Positions 44,840 to 57,900 of a stretch of 64,000 nucleotides of DNA are shown here, one piece after another. Position 1 is the stretch's first letter. Each line of letters starts with the position of its first letter. A model generated the notes under the pieces. It saw only the letters and a program-made list of their open reading frames with translations, was not told the DNA's origin and searched no databases. The translations under genes and the position numbers were made by a program. The stretch is from Petunia secreta (Eukaryota; Streptophyta; Magnoliopsida; Solanales; Solanaceae). The stretch is taken from positions 25,903,001 through 25,967,000 of the forward strand of contig JARKIP010000017.1 in the NCBI GenBank assembly GCA_029990175.1, read 5' to 3'.

Positions 44840-47050
44840 ACACTTAATATTCTTATTAATACAGGTTCCGCCCATAATTACATTGACTTTGCCTTGGCTG
44901 CAAAAAATAGGTTGTACTATTGAGTAGGTAAGCCCCCAAGAAATTAGTGTAGCTGATGAGAGAACCATTCAAACATCTGGAATTTGCACGAATTTCAAAT
45001 CGTTACTACATGGCACCTTGTTCTCAGCTGATTTTTTGTTGTTACCATTGGGCACTTGTGATATGGTGCTGGGGTACAGTGGTTGTGCCAACTAGGGGAT
45101 ATCAAGATGAACTTTGGTAATTTGACTATGGAATTCGAATTCCAGGGGAAGAATTTGACTCTTCAGGGAGATGCGACCAAAATCAGGACTGTGGATGCTA
45201 AGTCCTTAAACAAAGGGACCAAGGGAAGAGCTCAGTTGTTCATGATTAGAGTTCAGCAAACTGCACCACCTGGTGAGCCTGAGACCATTCATGCAATACT
45301 TCCTCTAGCTATACAAACATTGTTACACTCGTATGGTAGCTTATTTGAGGCACCTGGGGAATTACCTCCTTCTAGGGGAATTTTTAATCACCATATACCA
45401 TTGCAGGAAGGCAACAAACCAGTGAATAGTAGACCTTATAGCTTGGTACTCTCATATTCAGAAGGATGTGATTGAGCAGATGGTTAAGGAAATGCTAGCT
45501 CAAGGCATTATTCAACAGAGTTGTAGTCCTTATGCCTCCCCTGTGGTACTAATTGGGAAAAAAGGGTGGATGATGAAGACTTTGTGTGGATTACAGGGCT
45601 TTGAATAAACTTACAGTCAAGGATAAGTTTCCTATCCCTTTTGTGGAAGAACTTCTGGATGAATTAAGAGGCTTTAGGAATTACTCCAAGATTGACCTCA
45701 GATGTGGTTATCAGCAGATCATGATGGCATCTGAGGATGTTCACAAAACAGCTTTTAGAACCCACTCAGGCCATTATGAGTATTTATTCATGCTGTTTGG
45801 GCAAACTAATGCACCTTCAAGCTTTCAGGGGTTGATGAATCACATATTCCAAGATTACTTAAGGAAATTTATCTTAGTCTTTTTTGATGATATCTTGATC
45901 TTTAGCAAAACACTTGAGGAGCATGTTACACATCTGAAAATCACTTTTGAATTGTTACTTAAACATCACTTGTTTGCTAGAAGTTCAAAATGTGTGTTTG
46001 CTACTGACAGGGTGGAATATTTGGGGCACTTTATTTCAGCTCAAGGAGTCTCTGTAGACCCTAAGAAAGTTCAAGCAGTGAGAGAATGGCATGTTCCTGT
46101 TAATATCAAACAGTTAAGAGGGTTTCTTGGGTTGGCTGGCTACTACATGAGGTTTATAAGGGGTTATGAGGTGTTAAGTAAACCTCTTATTGACTTTTTG
46201 AGGGGGGGGGGGGGGGGTGAGCTGCCACACTAGCTTTTCAGCAGCTGAAAGAGGCTCTTAGTTCAACCCCAGTACTTGGCTTGCCTGATTTTAACGCTCC
46301 ATTCTTGGTAGAAACAGACACTTGTGATAAGGGATCATGGATTGTGTTAATGTAGGAAAGACACTCTTTGGCATATCTAACCAAGGGTTTAACTTTACAA
46401 CAACATGCATTGTCGGTTTATGACAAGGAATTTGTTGCTCTAGTTCTAGCTATTACAAAATGGAGTCAATATCTCACTGGCAGACCCTTCATAGTCAAAA
46501 CTAACTAGAAGGCACTCAAGTACTTGTTTGAGTAGAAGCTACATACATGAACACAATTGAAATGGATCACTAAACTCCTGCAGCGTGATTTCTATATTGA
46601 GTACAAGAAAGGAAAGGAGAATAAAGCTGCTGATGCCTAATCCAGGGTACCAGTAGCTGAATTTACAAGCTTGACTTTGTCTACTGTTCGGTCAGATTTG
46701 CTAGCATCCATTATGACCACGTGGGAAGAAGATCAGGGCCTAAAAGAGCTTGTCACAAAGCTGCAAGAGGGACAAGTTATCAAGGGCTATTCATTCATCC
46801 ACAATCAGCTAAGGAAAAAAGGAAAACTGGTCGTGGGCAACAACTTACAGCTGAGAAGAACTATTCTACAGTGGTGGCTTTTTTTTACCTACTAGGGGAC
46901 ATTCTGGAATTGACAATACATATAGAAGGGTGGCTTCACTTTTCTATTGGAAGGGCATGAAGGAAGACATTCACAAGTATGTTTAGTCTTGTGTCATTTG
47001 TCAGGGAAGTAAAAGTAATTTATCTCCTTATCCAGGACTTATGCAACCTC
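44840..47050 (+). pseudogene. pol of the Ty3/gypsy element, truncated in integrase
   Basis: In order: a retropepsin remnant at about 44848-44890 (ILINTGSAHNYID; the catalytic DTG reads NTG); a linker at 45083-45475; reverse transcriptase at about 45460-46210 with VDYRALN-type start (here DYRALNKLTV), FGQTNAPSSFQ and the catalytic FFDD (ILVFFDDILIFS); and an RNase H region at about 46250-46640 (ETDTCDKGSWIVL, SVYDKEF, YKKGKENKAADA) with several stops. Last comes the integrase zinc-binding start (SLFYWKGMKEDIHKYV, CVICQGSK), ending near 47045 without a catalytic core. A 16-base G run (46202-46217) replaces the segment after RT. The element lost its right half and 3' LTR. Confidence 0.88.
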
Positions 47051-47830
47051 TGGACATTCTTGTCACTGCTTTATTAGATCCTATGGTTCAATGAGATTGA
47101 GCGATGTCAAAGATAAATTCAACGCGAGTTTAATTCTAACTGCAACCAATATAACGATAATGAAAGTTTTTATCAAAAAAAGTTGTGATGCTACATGTGC
47201 AGAAATTTTTCAACCATACCTTCAAAAATTTGATGCTACATCTTCAAACATAAACCCTTATTAACCCATGTTTGGCCACTTTCAACCCATTTCAACTTGT
47301 AACACATGGGCTCCAATACCAGTTTTAACTCATATTTATTCTTAACGCATGAGCTCCTTTTAACCCATATTTGGGCTCCTTTTAACCCATTTTTAGGCTC
47401 CTTTCAACCAATACCAAAATTTTTAACCCATACATATTTTCAACAATTGCTAACAACTGTCATATATTTAAATATATTAAAAAAGCTGATCAAGATTATT
47501 TTATCAGAAAATTCAGCCAAGGGGAGAATTGTTAAGGTTTTTGCTTGAATTTATAACCTATTAGGACTCTATTTTTGAAGATATAGAAAAAGAGTTCTAA
47601 AAGGAATATATCTCTTTTTATGCTTATACTTTACATGGAGGAAACTCTAGACATCTATAAATTGAAGATCTCTGCTTCACAAAAATACAACAACTCCTAC
47701 AATATAGTCATTAAGGCGTTAGTATTTTATTAATAGTTTTAATCTCCTCCATATGTAGGTCAATTGACCAAACAAATTTTAATAAAGTCTTTTTGTTATA
47801 TATTTTTTATGTTTGATTTATTGTCATTCA
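47051..47830. repeat. Possible LTR fragment with polypurine-like tract
   Basis: AAGGGGAGAATTG (about 47519-47531) resembles a polypurine tract followed by TGTTAAGG, a plausible LTR start. I could not find the matching end or a second copy. The T-rich sequence before it repeats TTTTAACCCAT/GGGCTCC words. Assignment is weak. Confidence 0.3.
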
Positions 47831-49800
47831 TTGTTTAATGTGTTAGCTTCCACATGCACCATGTTGTTTCGATCCCAACAACATGTTTCCATTGATCATA
47901 CAATTTGACCTTGTCCAAGGTTAAAAGTGGTAAGAATAATGGACAATTAATAAGATTGTCCACCTTATCCTCCATGTCTTTTTGAATTGAAAAACTGTTA
48001 ATGAAATTGTGATTCCCCTCGACTGTTCTTTTCATCATTAGCTTTTGTAGAAAACTTATTTGTGGTTGGGTTTCCTGGGACTTGTTCGTTGGCTTTTCAG
48101 TGCTCATTTTTAGGAGGTCTCTTCTTGAGAACCTATCTCTTCATTGGGGTTATTCATAGCGATCCTAAGTGCAGCAAGTAATGAGGCAAGCTAAGTTGGA
48201 CAACGACAGGATTTTACATGAAGCAAGCTAAGATCACAAATTTTTATGGATGATAGCCTTTCAGCTGGTGCAGTTTTCGTGCATTGTAGTGCGAATCCAG
48301 CATTTGATATGAATCACTTTCATCTGTTGATAACTATGGTTTCAACGTGGGATCAATGATCACTTTCCTAAGATCTCCTAACATTTGAATTCGTAACTCA
48401 ACCAACTTCATCATGTCCATGTCCTCTCCAATACACCCATCGACTGTCATCAGTCATAAGATCCATGAGTACAATACCATGCTCTAAACATCACTTACAA
48501 TTTGTAGAAAACTGTCTATACTTACAGGTTTGTTGAAGCAAATTATACTGAATGAAATGTCTCAAAGCCCCATTTTGAGATGAAGACTCTTAATTTTCAT
48601 AAAGTTTCTATCATTTATTAATGGAGTACTTTTTCAGTGATTGAAGGATCTCAAAGAACCTATTTTAAGGTGGGATCATAACACTGTAGAAAATACATGA
48701 TATATCCCAACAACACCTAGCAGGAATGTGACACGGTCACCAATAATAAGTAATATTGGGAACTTAGAAGTTGTTTGCTTCTGTTTACGAGATGTTCTTC
48801 TACCGCATATTCAATTTTGAAATTATTAGAACAATACGATAACTTTAAATCTAATATTTCATAAATTATAATTTTTATAAAGGTCAACTTCACTTAAAAA
48901 ATCAAGGCCTAGTTGATTACTACCAATAAAAAAGAAGGCATAATCTCCCACAAAAATCTTAAAATAAAAGACCAACAGTAGACTAATATTATACTAATGC
49001 GTATAATAAAATAATAAAAGCATACTTCTATCTTAAAGGAACACAAGTTTAATTAAATATAATAGGTTCTACAATTCCATAAACATGCATCACAGCTTCT
49101 ATAAGCAGTTGATATTCATTAAAAGTCTCTTAGAATGATCATCCTATCATCAATATGACAATCAACACCTTGTATTATAACCAAAACTACTGCATCAAGA
49201 TCAATATACCTCTTTTGCAACCTAACCATATTTTAGAGCCATATTCTAAACCTCAAGTTATAATCGACCCCCACAACACTACGAATAGTACACACCTTCC
49301 TCTCTCATATGCACACGGCCTCTCCTCAAATAAGAAACAACATCATTTACAGAAGAAAACCATTCAGTCAGTTTAGGATTCTTCACTAAACAAACCATAG
49401 CAAAAAAGTTCTTAGACAAGGTACGACAGGTAAGCCACGTGTATCGGTATGGGGTCAGAGCAACATACTTATTATCAATTTCATGAATAGAAACAGTTAC
49501 CAGCATTACCAAGTAGTAATTTTTGATTGAACGAAAAAATCCTTTCCATTTGTTGAGAAAAATTTACACTTCCAGTTGTTGAAGAAAATAAACAAAATCT
49601 TATTATAGCTTATTTATATATATAAGGATTTCCTTCAAATAAATAAAATGTTAGTCATCTGTTCCAATAGAGTACATTGATTTTAGTTGTCAAAAACTCA
49701 TTAACATATATGAGTTTAATTTAAAATTCTAAAATATTAAACGTTTTTTCAAAAAACATAGTTTTTTAGAAGAAAATATTAAACTTAGTTTTACCTCCAC
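47831..49800. other. Nothing recognised
   Basis: AT-rich sequence. The 90-codon minus-strand frame at 47835-48107 (starting MSTEKPTNKSQETQPQISFL) matches no family I know and lacks supporting context. Confidence 0.35.
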
Positions 49801-49885
49801 TTTTGTGGAGGTAAGGTCTTCGTACATCTCACCCTCCCCAAATCCCACTTATGGGATAAACTGGGTATGTTGTTGTTGTAAAAGA
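49798..49885 (+). mobile_element. SINE 3' end (TTG-tail type)
   Basis: GGAGGTAAGGTCTTCGTACA, TCTCACCCTCCCCAAATCCC, ACTTATGGGATAAACTGGG, then TTGTTGTTGT: the same conserved 3' body as at 33640-33795, with the typical TTG tail. The 5' part is missing. Confidence 0.7.
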
Positions 49886-51716
49886 AAAAAAAATTTAAAA
49901 ATATTGAAAAGAGTATCCCCACATTACCAATGTCATGATTGTGTCTATCTATCCATATTAAAAATATATTTGAAAAAATTAATTAAAAACAGTTTATTGA
50001 TTTGAATTTCTAAATAATTTTAAAAAGTGAACTTTGAATTAAATGTATATGAATATTATTAAAAAATTATGACACTATTAAGTTTGGGTTTGTTCTCTCG
50101 TATTGAATCGCCCCTGATTTTGGTGATGTATATGTTTAGTTAGTATAATATATGGTTTAATATATTGTATAATTGACCTCAAAACCTCTTGACATTGAGC
50201 TAGTAAAGTTTACATAAACAGTAAATTTATGATGCAGGGAAAACAAGGAAGCGGTAAAATAATAAAGAACGAAATACAAGTAAGACGTATCTCGAACTAC
50301 CACCAAGGTAACTACTAAGAACTAGTCTTGTAATACTCTCGGTTCGCGTCAAGAAACACCTAGACTATGCAAACTATCCTCAAGATACACCTGGGTCTTG
50401 CAAAAGGTTTGATCGGGTGAGGAATGAGGTTCAATTGGATCCACAAAATGATTCAAGCCTTAAAAGGGGTTTTACATTCATGAGAGAAATCTCAAAGTCA
50501 TTCATCAATATTCAAAAGCTAGGTAATGAACTAGAAGAGCTAATGAGGTATTTATAGTGTTTTCCTCATGCTAAGTAATGACATAAATATACCATAAGTT
50601 GGGTTTAATGAAAAAGAACATGCAGGGTCAAAATAGTAAACAACTAGACAAAATCCCGGAATGCCTTAGGCGGAGCGCCTGACTAAATTGAGCAGTGGCC
50701 ATCTTAGGCGGAGCGCCCCAATGCTTAGGCCATGTGCTTCTCAGGTGGAGGGCCTAGGCTTTGAGCAGAGCGCCTGGGCCTAGGATCCTCTTGACACTTC
50801 TTCAAATTATTCTCGAAGCTCTTGACTTATTGTCTTGCATCCTTCAAGCTTGACACTTGTTGGTTGGTGTCTTGGCTCGATTAGCCCCGCATCTTCCTCC
50901 CCTTCTTGAGAAGATTTCGTCCTCGAAATCAAGGCGTCATTCTCCATGGTGTCATCTTCTCGGGGTGCCAATTGCTTCCCTTCTTTGTCTCTCTTGAACG
51001 TCACTTTGGAATAGGCTTCTTCCAAGTTCTTCCTTGCCTTAGCATGGAACTCAAGACCTACAAGCAATGACAAACACAAACAAAACCTCCTACTATGAAA
51101 GTAGGTTAGTGTCAACGGTGTGAAAAACACACTCTTATGGTATAACCAAGCATCAATAGAAATAAAAAAAGTCATGTTCCCAAGGAAAACAACAAGTACT
51201 TAGCTTAACAAAGATATGTACGACACAAGAATGAGAAAGTAGATCATTGGAACATGGGAAATGCAAGATTAAACTATCAAAATCCCTATGATCCTTAAGC
51301 TCACTGTCAACCCACCAAATTTTTAATGCAATATTTCTACAGTGTGACACGTTGGTTTTGGTATACTCAATTCTCAAAGTGTGATCAACACATGGGATGG
51401 AGTAAGTCAGATAGCTCACCCTACAACTAGCATAAATTACTCCACCCCCCTTCGTTAAAGAACCCATACTCACACCAAGAGGTTCTTTCCCACCTCCAAA
51501 TTCATCCTCATGACATCCCTTATCATAAGACAAACTCTCAAAAAGGCATTAATAATGGCTTCTTATTCATCATAACCCCAATAATCAAGAATAGTGTCAC
51601 TCGAAGAGTCATCTACCTTACTCACATTCTCAAACAAAGAGTTGCATAAGGAGTCAAATCCTTCACACTGTTAAACCCTCCCAAAAAATACACACAAGTA
51701 TGCATCTGGATGTAAT
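49886..51716. other. Repeat-like region, element type unresolved
   Basis: No confident gene. Around 50650-50780 the word GGCGGAGCGCC/GAGCGCC recurs. The minus-strand frame at 50807-51175 ends in KLEGCKTISQELRE and could be the start of a retroelement gag, but I cannot support it. The overall text looks like LTR-retrotransposon sequence. Confidence 0.3.
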
Positions 51717-51719
51717 TTC

Positions 51720-54700
51720 AACAAAGTGGGACTCCAGAGGGTTTCTTTGGAGTCGCCACCTAATTTAAGGATTATTAGGAACCTAAGTTAACTAAAGAGT
51801 GCAATTTTATTCCTTACTTAAAGGAAAATAATTCAGAGATTCTTAGGTAAGTGGTTCTATTAAATTCGAAAGAAGGTCCCTAACGGGAGAACTTTCGAAA
51901 ATCCGCTAAAAGCGGTTAATTCGGCGATTTTCACGAATTTTACTTAGAGATAATTAATTCAGGATAAATTTTAAATACAGATAAATAGATAATGAATAAT
52001 AAGATAAGGTTTGATTATGCCAATACTTAGATAAAGAAACAACAAAACTTAAGATTAATTAAATGGATAATGAGATAATGGTGGATTGCTTAATTAATTA
52101 AATAAATAAAGGCTAAATAAAATTAAGTAAATAAAATAAATGATTAGATAAATAATGATAATTTTTTAATTAATTGGTTGGATAGAAAAATAATAAATAG
52201 ATAATAACTTAATTAAATAAATAAATATTTATGAATTCAATTAAATAAGGAATAAATGAATAATAATTGATTAATTAAATAAATAATTATAATTGATTAA
52301 ATAAATACATAATTAACTAAAATTAATTAATTAAATAAATGAAACTAAAATAAACACCACTTAAAACAATTTAATTAATGAGTAAATAAATAATAGATGG
52401 ATAAATAATTAATTTAAATATAAATAATGAATAAATAAATACAATTTTAATTTTGATTCTTTTGCACTCGATAGTTAATCAAAGATTCCTATTATCTTAA
52501 ACTAATTGGTGAGTCCCAAAGAAACGGGATAAGAAATTATATAATCATCCTCACCATGCAATAAGATAACAATTTGATAAAGCAGCTATCTTACCAAATT
52601 TCTAATCATGCAAAGTCCTAACCTGGTTTACGGGATCCTAAAACATGCTTTTCTAAAGGGGACGGGAGAGAAGGAGTTTAGAAGGTAGAACCCGGGTAAC
52701 ATGTTCAATACAAGCCCTGTATTTCACAAGGTTTTTATTTTTCTTTTTCTTTTACATTTTCGGGGATATCAAGTCCCGAAAATGTGGAGGGGGTCAAACA
52801 AACTCCACTGCAGACAGCCAACCCAGTTTGTGAGTTTTAATCAACTCGTTCCAAGTGTTCATGCAAAGAAAAATAGAAGAGAGAAGGAATTAGTGTGCGC
52901 AAGTAGTAATAAACAGATAAACAAATGAAAATATGAAAGGAAATATTTGGATTGTCTTCAATTTTAACAAACAAAGCAATTAACTTCAAATGGCTAATAC
53001 CACTTTCAATTCTATGCACTCAACCTGTTTCTTTCATGAATTAGTCTGTTATAACAATGGATGAACAGACTATTTATATAAAGCCTTTTACAACTCTTAA
53101 TTTTCAGAAAATAGAGTAGAAATGACCACATAGATGACCAAGTCTTTCGTACAGGTACTTCATAATATCAATCTATTATACCTAAAGAGGAAAAGAAATG
53201 ACTATGAAACCTGAACAACTCTCAAACCAGTAGTCAAGACTAGATTGTTATTAAAGAAACATGATTAGCAAAGATGAGGCCAGGATAAATTGCAGCCTCC
53301 ACTTCTTAATAAGAAGAAGTCAAGGCAGCCGGAAGATATGCCATTCAGACATAAGCAAGATAAGAACAAAACTGACCCTAAGGAGGCTCTAAACAGATCA
53401 CTACCATGTTAAAATTTAGGAGTTCTAGCTCCTGACACCAGCCCTCAAACTGGAAGAACTCGAGCAAAACAGAGTTTCATAGACTCTTATTTTAAGAAAT
53501 GCTCAGCAGAAAACCAACCTCAAGTCTAACTAACAAATGACATTCCAGCAAACAATCGTGAACAAGAGACTGGACAAGATCATTAGAAAGTGAAAGCTAA
53601 TGCTAAAATAGATTGTATTTACTGAGAAACTAGGCTCAATTCCCAGGCACCTCAACAGCCAAAACCTAGAGGAAGCAATTTTACACCCCTGGGACTCCAG
53701 ACAAACCTTTGACTTTATCAACCTGCACACACACTCCTTCGACACTAGAACAACTCTTACTCCACCACACTAGATCACCTGAACTTCCTCCTAATCACCT
53801 ATACATACACACACCTGCATTCACACCTGCATTCAAACCAATCAGATCCTATTACCTTACTCATCCTAATTCTACTTCCTATAACCTGAAGTACACAGAA
53901 CCATACTATCTATCCCCCATGACACAATCATCCAGAAATAAGAACACCTCTCCAATAACCTGAAGTAATAAGAAAACCAGCCCCGGACTCTCTTTAAATA
54001 CCTGAACACCCTCAACAAACTCACAGGAACATCCAGACAACACCTGAAGCTACCTAAACTACTAGAACAACTCTCCAAAAGAACCTACAAGCCACTGCTA
54101 TCTCCTATGAACAACAAGCACCTAGACATTACCCCCTCTTATACTTCCTGCACCTAACAAGATCCACCCTGAACTAACTTCCTGCATCTCTAAATTGCCA
54201 CAACAAGAAAACAAGACCAGGACTAACTCCCAGGCTTCTCTGTACTACTACCTGCAGACAACTCCTAAACAAAGCCCTTGACAACAAAGAACAACTTCTG
54301 AACAGCCTACAAAACTCCCTGCACCAACTCTAAGGCTAAAGCAGCACCTGCAAACCTCCTGAAAAACCTGAGACAACTCAGAGACAAACATAAATCCCTG
54401 CAAACTAACAAAATTAATTCCCTGCACCTTCACCTCCAAACACCCTCCAAAACCTTGACACACTCACACACAGAACAAACACAAACACACAGCTACAGAA
54501 AAAACAAACCTCTGACCCTTCACACACCCCTTTCACACCTGAATGAAAGCTGAAAAGCCCCTTTACTTCACAGATAATAGAACCAGGAAGCAGAAACAAG
54601 AAAGTAGAAGAACTAGGTAAATAACTTATTGCTTTTACATTTCTTTAAAGGATTAACCTTAAACATACAATTAACTATATTCTAATCAAGTGAGACCAAT

Positions 54701-56014
54701 TTTAAACAACCATTGCTAGTATATAGTTCAAGAATTTTCTTAGGGTGTTAATCACTATTTAAAGTTAATCATAGATATTGGTAAAGCTTAACACGAACCA
54801 GCTGCTAATCCTTTTTTACACATTTGAGCAAATTAAACACATAAGCTAATTAAAGGCCCCTTTCTAACCTACTTTCAAGCTATTTTAGCTCAAGGTCAAA
54901 GAACACTAATAATTGGAACTAACATTTCAAGCTAACGACAACGATAACTATATCATACAAACTAAACAGAAAATGCGAGAGACACCGATCTTGTATAAAG
55001 TTATTAACTTCAGCTCATAGTAACTTTGTTGGAGCTTAATAACGACTTAAAACTTTACACCATTTTTAGATTCATATTCAAATAGGAAGCCACATAATAC
55101 CAGAGTGAACTCCATTTACATACCCTAAGTTAAATAGAAAATGGAGCTAAGACGCTTAATGAAAAGGAGGTGAGTATTACCTGTTGCTGTGCAGTAAACT
55201 AAGGCAAAGGACTGAACAGTGCGACTCGAATGAAAGCGACCACGCGAATAAGGTCGACGACTCAGATATTGAAGAAGCGATAAGCAAAATGAAGCGATAA
55301 CAAAAACGAAACCGATGTTTGAATCCCAAAGAGGAATCAAAAATGCTAACTGTCCTTTACTTTTAAAGATTAAAACTGAAATATATATTCCTATAGCCCT
55401 GCCTCTTTTTCCCTCCTCCTAAAAAATGAGAATAAGATCATTATATACCTGCTCGCTAGGGTTTTAGGATTTTGGCTCCAACTCTTGAAAATCAGCCTCA
55501 AATTTGCAATTTCTTGTTAGATAAGGGTTAAAATTGTCTCACCTCATAAAGGTGGTACAATTTTAATCCTTATCCAAACAAAATGCCCGTTGGGATATAA
55601 ACATCCACGACTTGGATCGATTTCGAGTTTAAACAAACGGACAAGATGAAAACGCGTAGCTTTTGTACGGAAAAGGAGATAGAATAAGTGGGGGGACCAG
55701 CTGGCGTTGTTCTTGGACTGATTTGAGGAGGCTTTGAGGGGAAATCGGGATTAGGGTTCTAAGCTGATTTAGGGAAAATGAGGTAAATGGGTCGGGTAAG
55801 AACTGATTTTGGGCGTGGGCTATGCGTGTGTATGTAATGTATATAGGGTTTGCACGAATAGGACAGAATTTAGGCATGAATTATGCTTTTAGCCTTTTTT
55901 GATCAAAATCAATTGCTTTATGTCTTTTATTTTTTCAGTTTTAGCCTTAATTAAAAACCTTTCCATAGTAAATTATCAATTTTAATAACTCCGGGACAAA
56001 ATTAGGTGTCAACA
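51720..56014 (-). repeat. Very long LTR (about 4.3 kb), Ogre/Tat-like
   Basis: On the minus strand the LTR would start TGTTGACACCTAATTTTGTC at 56014, immediately after a polypurine tract, and run leftwards. It ends near the TAGGTGGCGACTCCAAAG block (about 51745-51765), which resembles a tRNA-Arg-type primer-binding region used by Ogre elements. It contains no genes. Included are an AT-rich AATTAAATAAATAA tract (51960-52450) and a C/A-rich stretch with CCTGCA..CTCC words (53700-54600). LTRs of 4-5 kb are characteristic of the Ogre/Tat lineage. The left boundary is uncertain by about 50 bp. Confidence 0.5.
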
Positions 56015-56030
56015 GCTGCCCCTCTTTACC
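56015..56030 (-). other. Polypurine tract of the Ogre/Tat-like element
   Basis: On the minus strand GGTAAAGAGGGGCAGC directly precedes the putative LTR start TGTTGACACC. This is the expected plus-strand priming site. Confidence 0.55.
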
Positions 56031-56559
56031 CGAAAAAGGATGAAATAATTTTTTGGGTAAAGAAGTTGACGAGAAACCAATTTTGTCCCGATAAAACGAA
56101 GACTTTTGATTTCTAAGGACCAAAAGACGAGGCTTATGGATATGGCCGAACTTCGATTTCCGAGTTGCCTACATATCTCGGGCTGAAAGAGAATCAGGCT
56201 ATATGTAGTTCAATGACACTTAGATATGATGATTCGAACGATTGAAAGAAAAAGGACGCACGAATAGGAAAGAATTCAAACTGACGTCCTAATCCGAAGC
56301 AAAAGATTAGGATAGAATTTGCTTGTTCCAGTGCGATTCTTCAGATCCTCGTTGACGAGTCTAGCTCAGATCAGCGAGTTCCCCAGTTCATTGCTAAGAA
56401 AAAGTTCCACGTTATGCTCCAAATGCTGCTGCCTTGCTGCTAAAATTCTGTAACAATCTCGGCAAACAGTAAGCGAGCAACTGCTAGTAAATCTTGATAA
56501 TCAAAGTAAGAAATGAGCAAATATTGATGATACAAATTTGCAAGTGCGGGTTGCGATAT

Positions 56560-57900
56560 CATTGATAAGTTTTCTTCCAATCAACTGGCGAATCAATAAA
56601 GCAAGTGCGAAGGCATAATGCAAAGCATTTCAACAATCTTGACAAATCAACTGGCAAGCCGGTCGGGCACGCAGCAAGGAGGGTCTTGGGGTTGATTGTC
56701 AAACAAATCAGCTGGCGAACCGGTCCGGCACGAAGCAAGGAGGGTCTCGGGACTGACCCGTTAACCTGAAAAGTAAAACAAGACGTAATACAAAGAAAAT
56801 GCGAAGGCATAATTTAGGGCAAGTGCAAAGCAATTTGAACAATCTTGACAAATCAACTGGCAAGCTGGTCGGGCACGTAGCAAGGAGGGTCTTGGGGTCG
56901 ATTGTCGACAAATCAGCTGGAAATCCGGTCCGGCACAAAGCAGGGAGGGTCTCGGGGCTGACCTGTTAACCTGTTAAGCTAAAAGTAAAGCGGTTCATAA
57001 TATAAAGCAAGTGCAAGGTCATAATTAAAAGCAAGTGCAAGGCAATTTGAACATCTTGACAAATCAACTGGCAAGCCGGTCGGGCACGCAGCAAGGAGGG
57101 TCTTGGGGTTGATTGTCTACAAATCAGCAGGTGATCCGATCCGGCACAAAGCAAGGAGGGTCTCAGGGCTGACCTGTTAACCCTTTAAACTAAAAGTAAA
57201 GCAAGTCATAATATAAAGCAAGTGCAAAGTCATAATTGAAAGCAAGTGCAAAGCAATTTGAACATCTTGACAAATCAGCTGGCAAGCCGGTCGGGCACGC
57301 AGCAAGGAGGGTCTTGGGGTTGATTTTCGACAAATCAGATGGCAATTCGGTCCGGCACAAAACAAGGAGGGTCTCGGGGCTGACCTGTTAAACTAGAGTA
57401 AAGCAAGTCATAATATAAAGCAAGTGCAAAGGCATAATTGAAAGCAAGTTTAAAGCAATTTAGCGTGAAATGTAAAGCAACGCAAAAGCGATTTAGCGAA
57501 TCAACAGGCGTGAAAGTCCAACAAGAGAGAAGCCCCACCTGGTGGTCAACCTGAAAAATGTAAAGCAAGAAATCAATTTTAAAGCAAGTGCGACGACATA
57601 ATTTAAAGCAAGTGCAAAGAAAAGCAGTGCGGGAATGTAGAGCAATGCAAGAGCTATTTGGCGAATCAATAGGCGAGATAGTCCAACAAAGGGAATCCTC
57701 GTAGCCGATGGTCAACCTGAAAGAGTAAAGCAAGGCATTAATTTAAAAGCAAGTGCGAAGACATAATTAAAAGCAAGTGCAAAGCAAAGTAGTGCGGAAA
57801 TGTAGTCAGTGCGATAGCCATTGATAAATCAATTGGCGAGACAATCTGGCAAGGATGACCTTATGCGGATTATCACTCGAAACAAAGCGATGCCCTATTT
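56560..57900 (-). repeat. Tandem array in the 3' untranslated region of the Ogre/Tat-like element
   Basis: GACAAATCAACTGGCAAGCC-type starts occur at 56641, 56847, 57058 and 57269, a period of 206-211 bp. Each unit contains two related sub-units, GG(T)CGGGCACG.AGCAAGGAGG followed by TCTTGGGGTTGATT, and GGTCCGGCAC.AAGCAAGGAG followed by TCTCGGGGCTGAC. It also has spacer words AAAGCAAGTGCAAAG. Degenerate units (GCGAATCAA.AGGCG..AGTCCAACAA) continue near 57497 and 57660 to about 57840. Minus-strand frames across it merely mirror the repeat. Tandem arrays at this position are typical of Ogre elements. Confidence 0.9.

Noticed and set aside
46202..46217. G16 run as a functional G-quadruplex
   Set aside because: It sits in a decayed retroelement and is a single homopolymer, more simply replication slippage or an assembly artefact.
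47835..48107. 90-codon minus-strand ORF (MSTEKPTNKSQ..)
   Set aside because: No recognisable family, no neighbouring exons and no codon signal beyond chance; left as unassigned spacer.
50807..51533. Minus-strand ORFs as a host gene
   Set aside because: Sequence style and recurring GAGCGCC words suggest retroelement sequence, but no domain could be named, so no gene is claimed.
56565..57325. CRISPR-like array
   Set aside because: Units are about 210 bp with no short conserved repeat/unique spacer pattern, and this is a plant nuclear sequence.
56559..57733. Series of similar minus-strand ORFs (QSTPRPSLLRARPACQLICQ and relatives) as a repeat-protein gene
   Set aside because: They follow the 206-211-bp tandem DNA repeat, lack start and stop logic or splice sites, and lie in a retroelement untranslated region.
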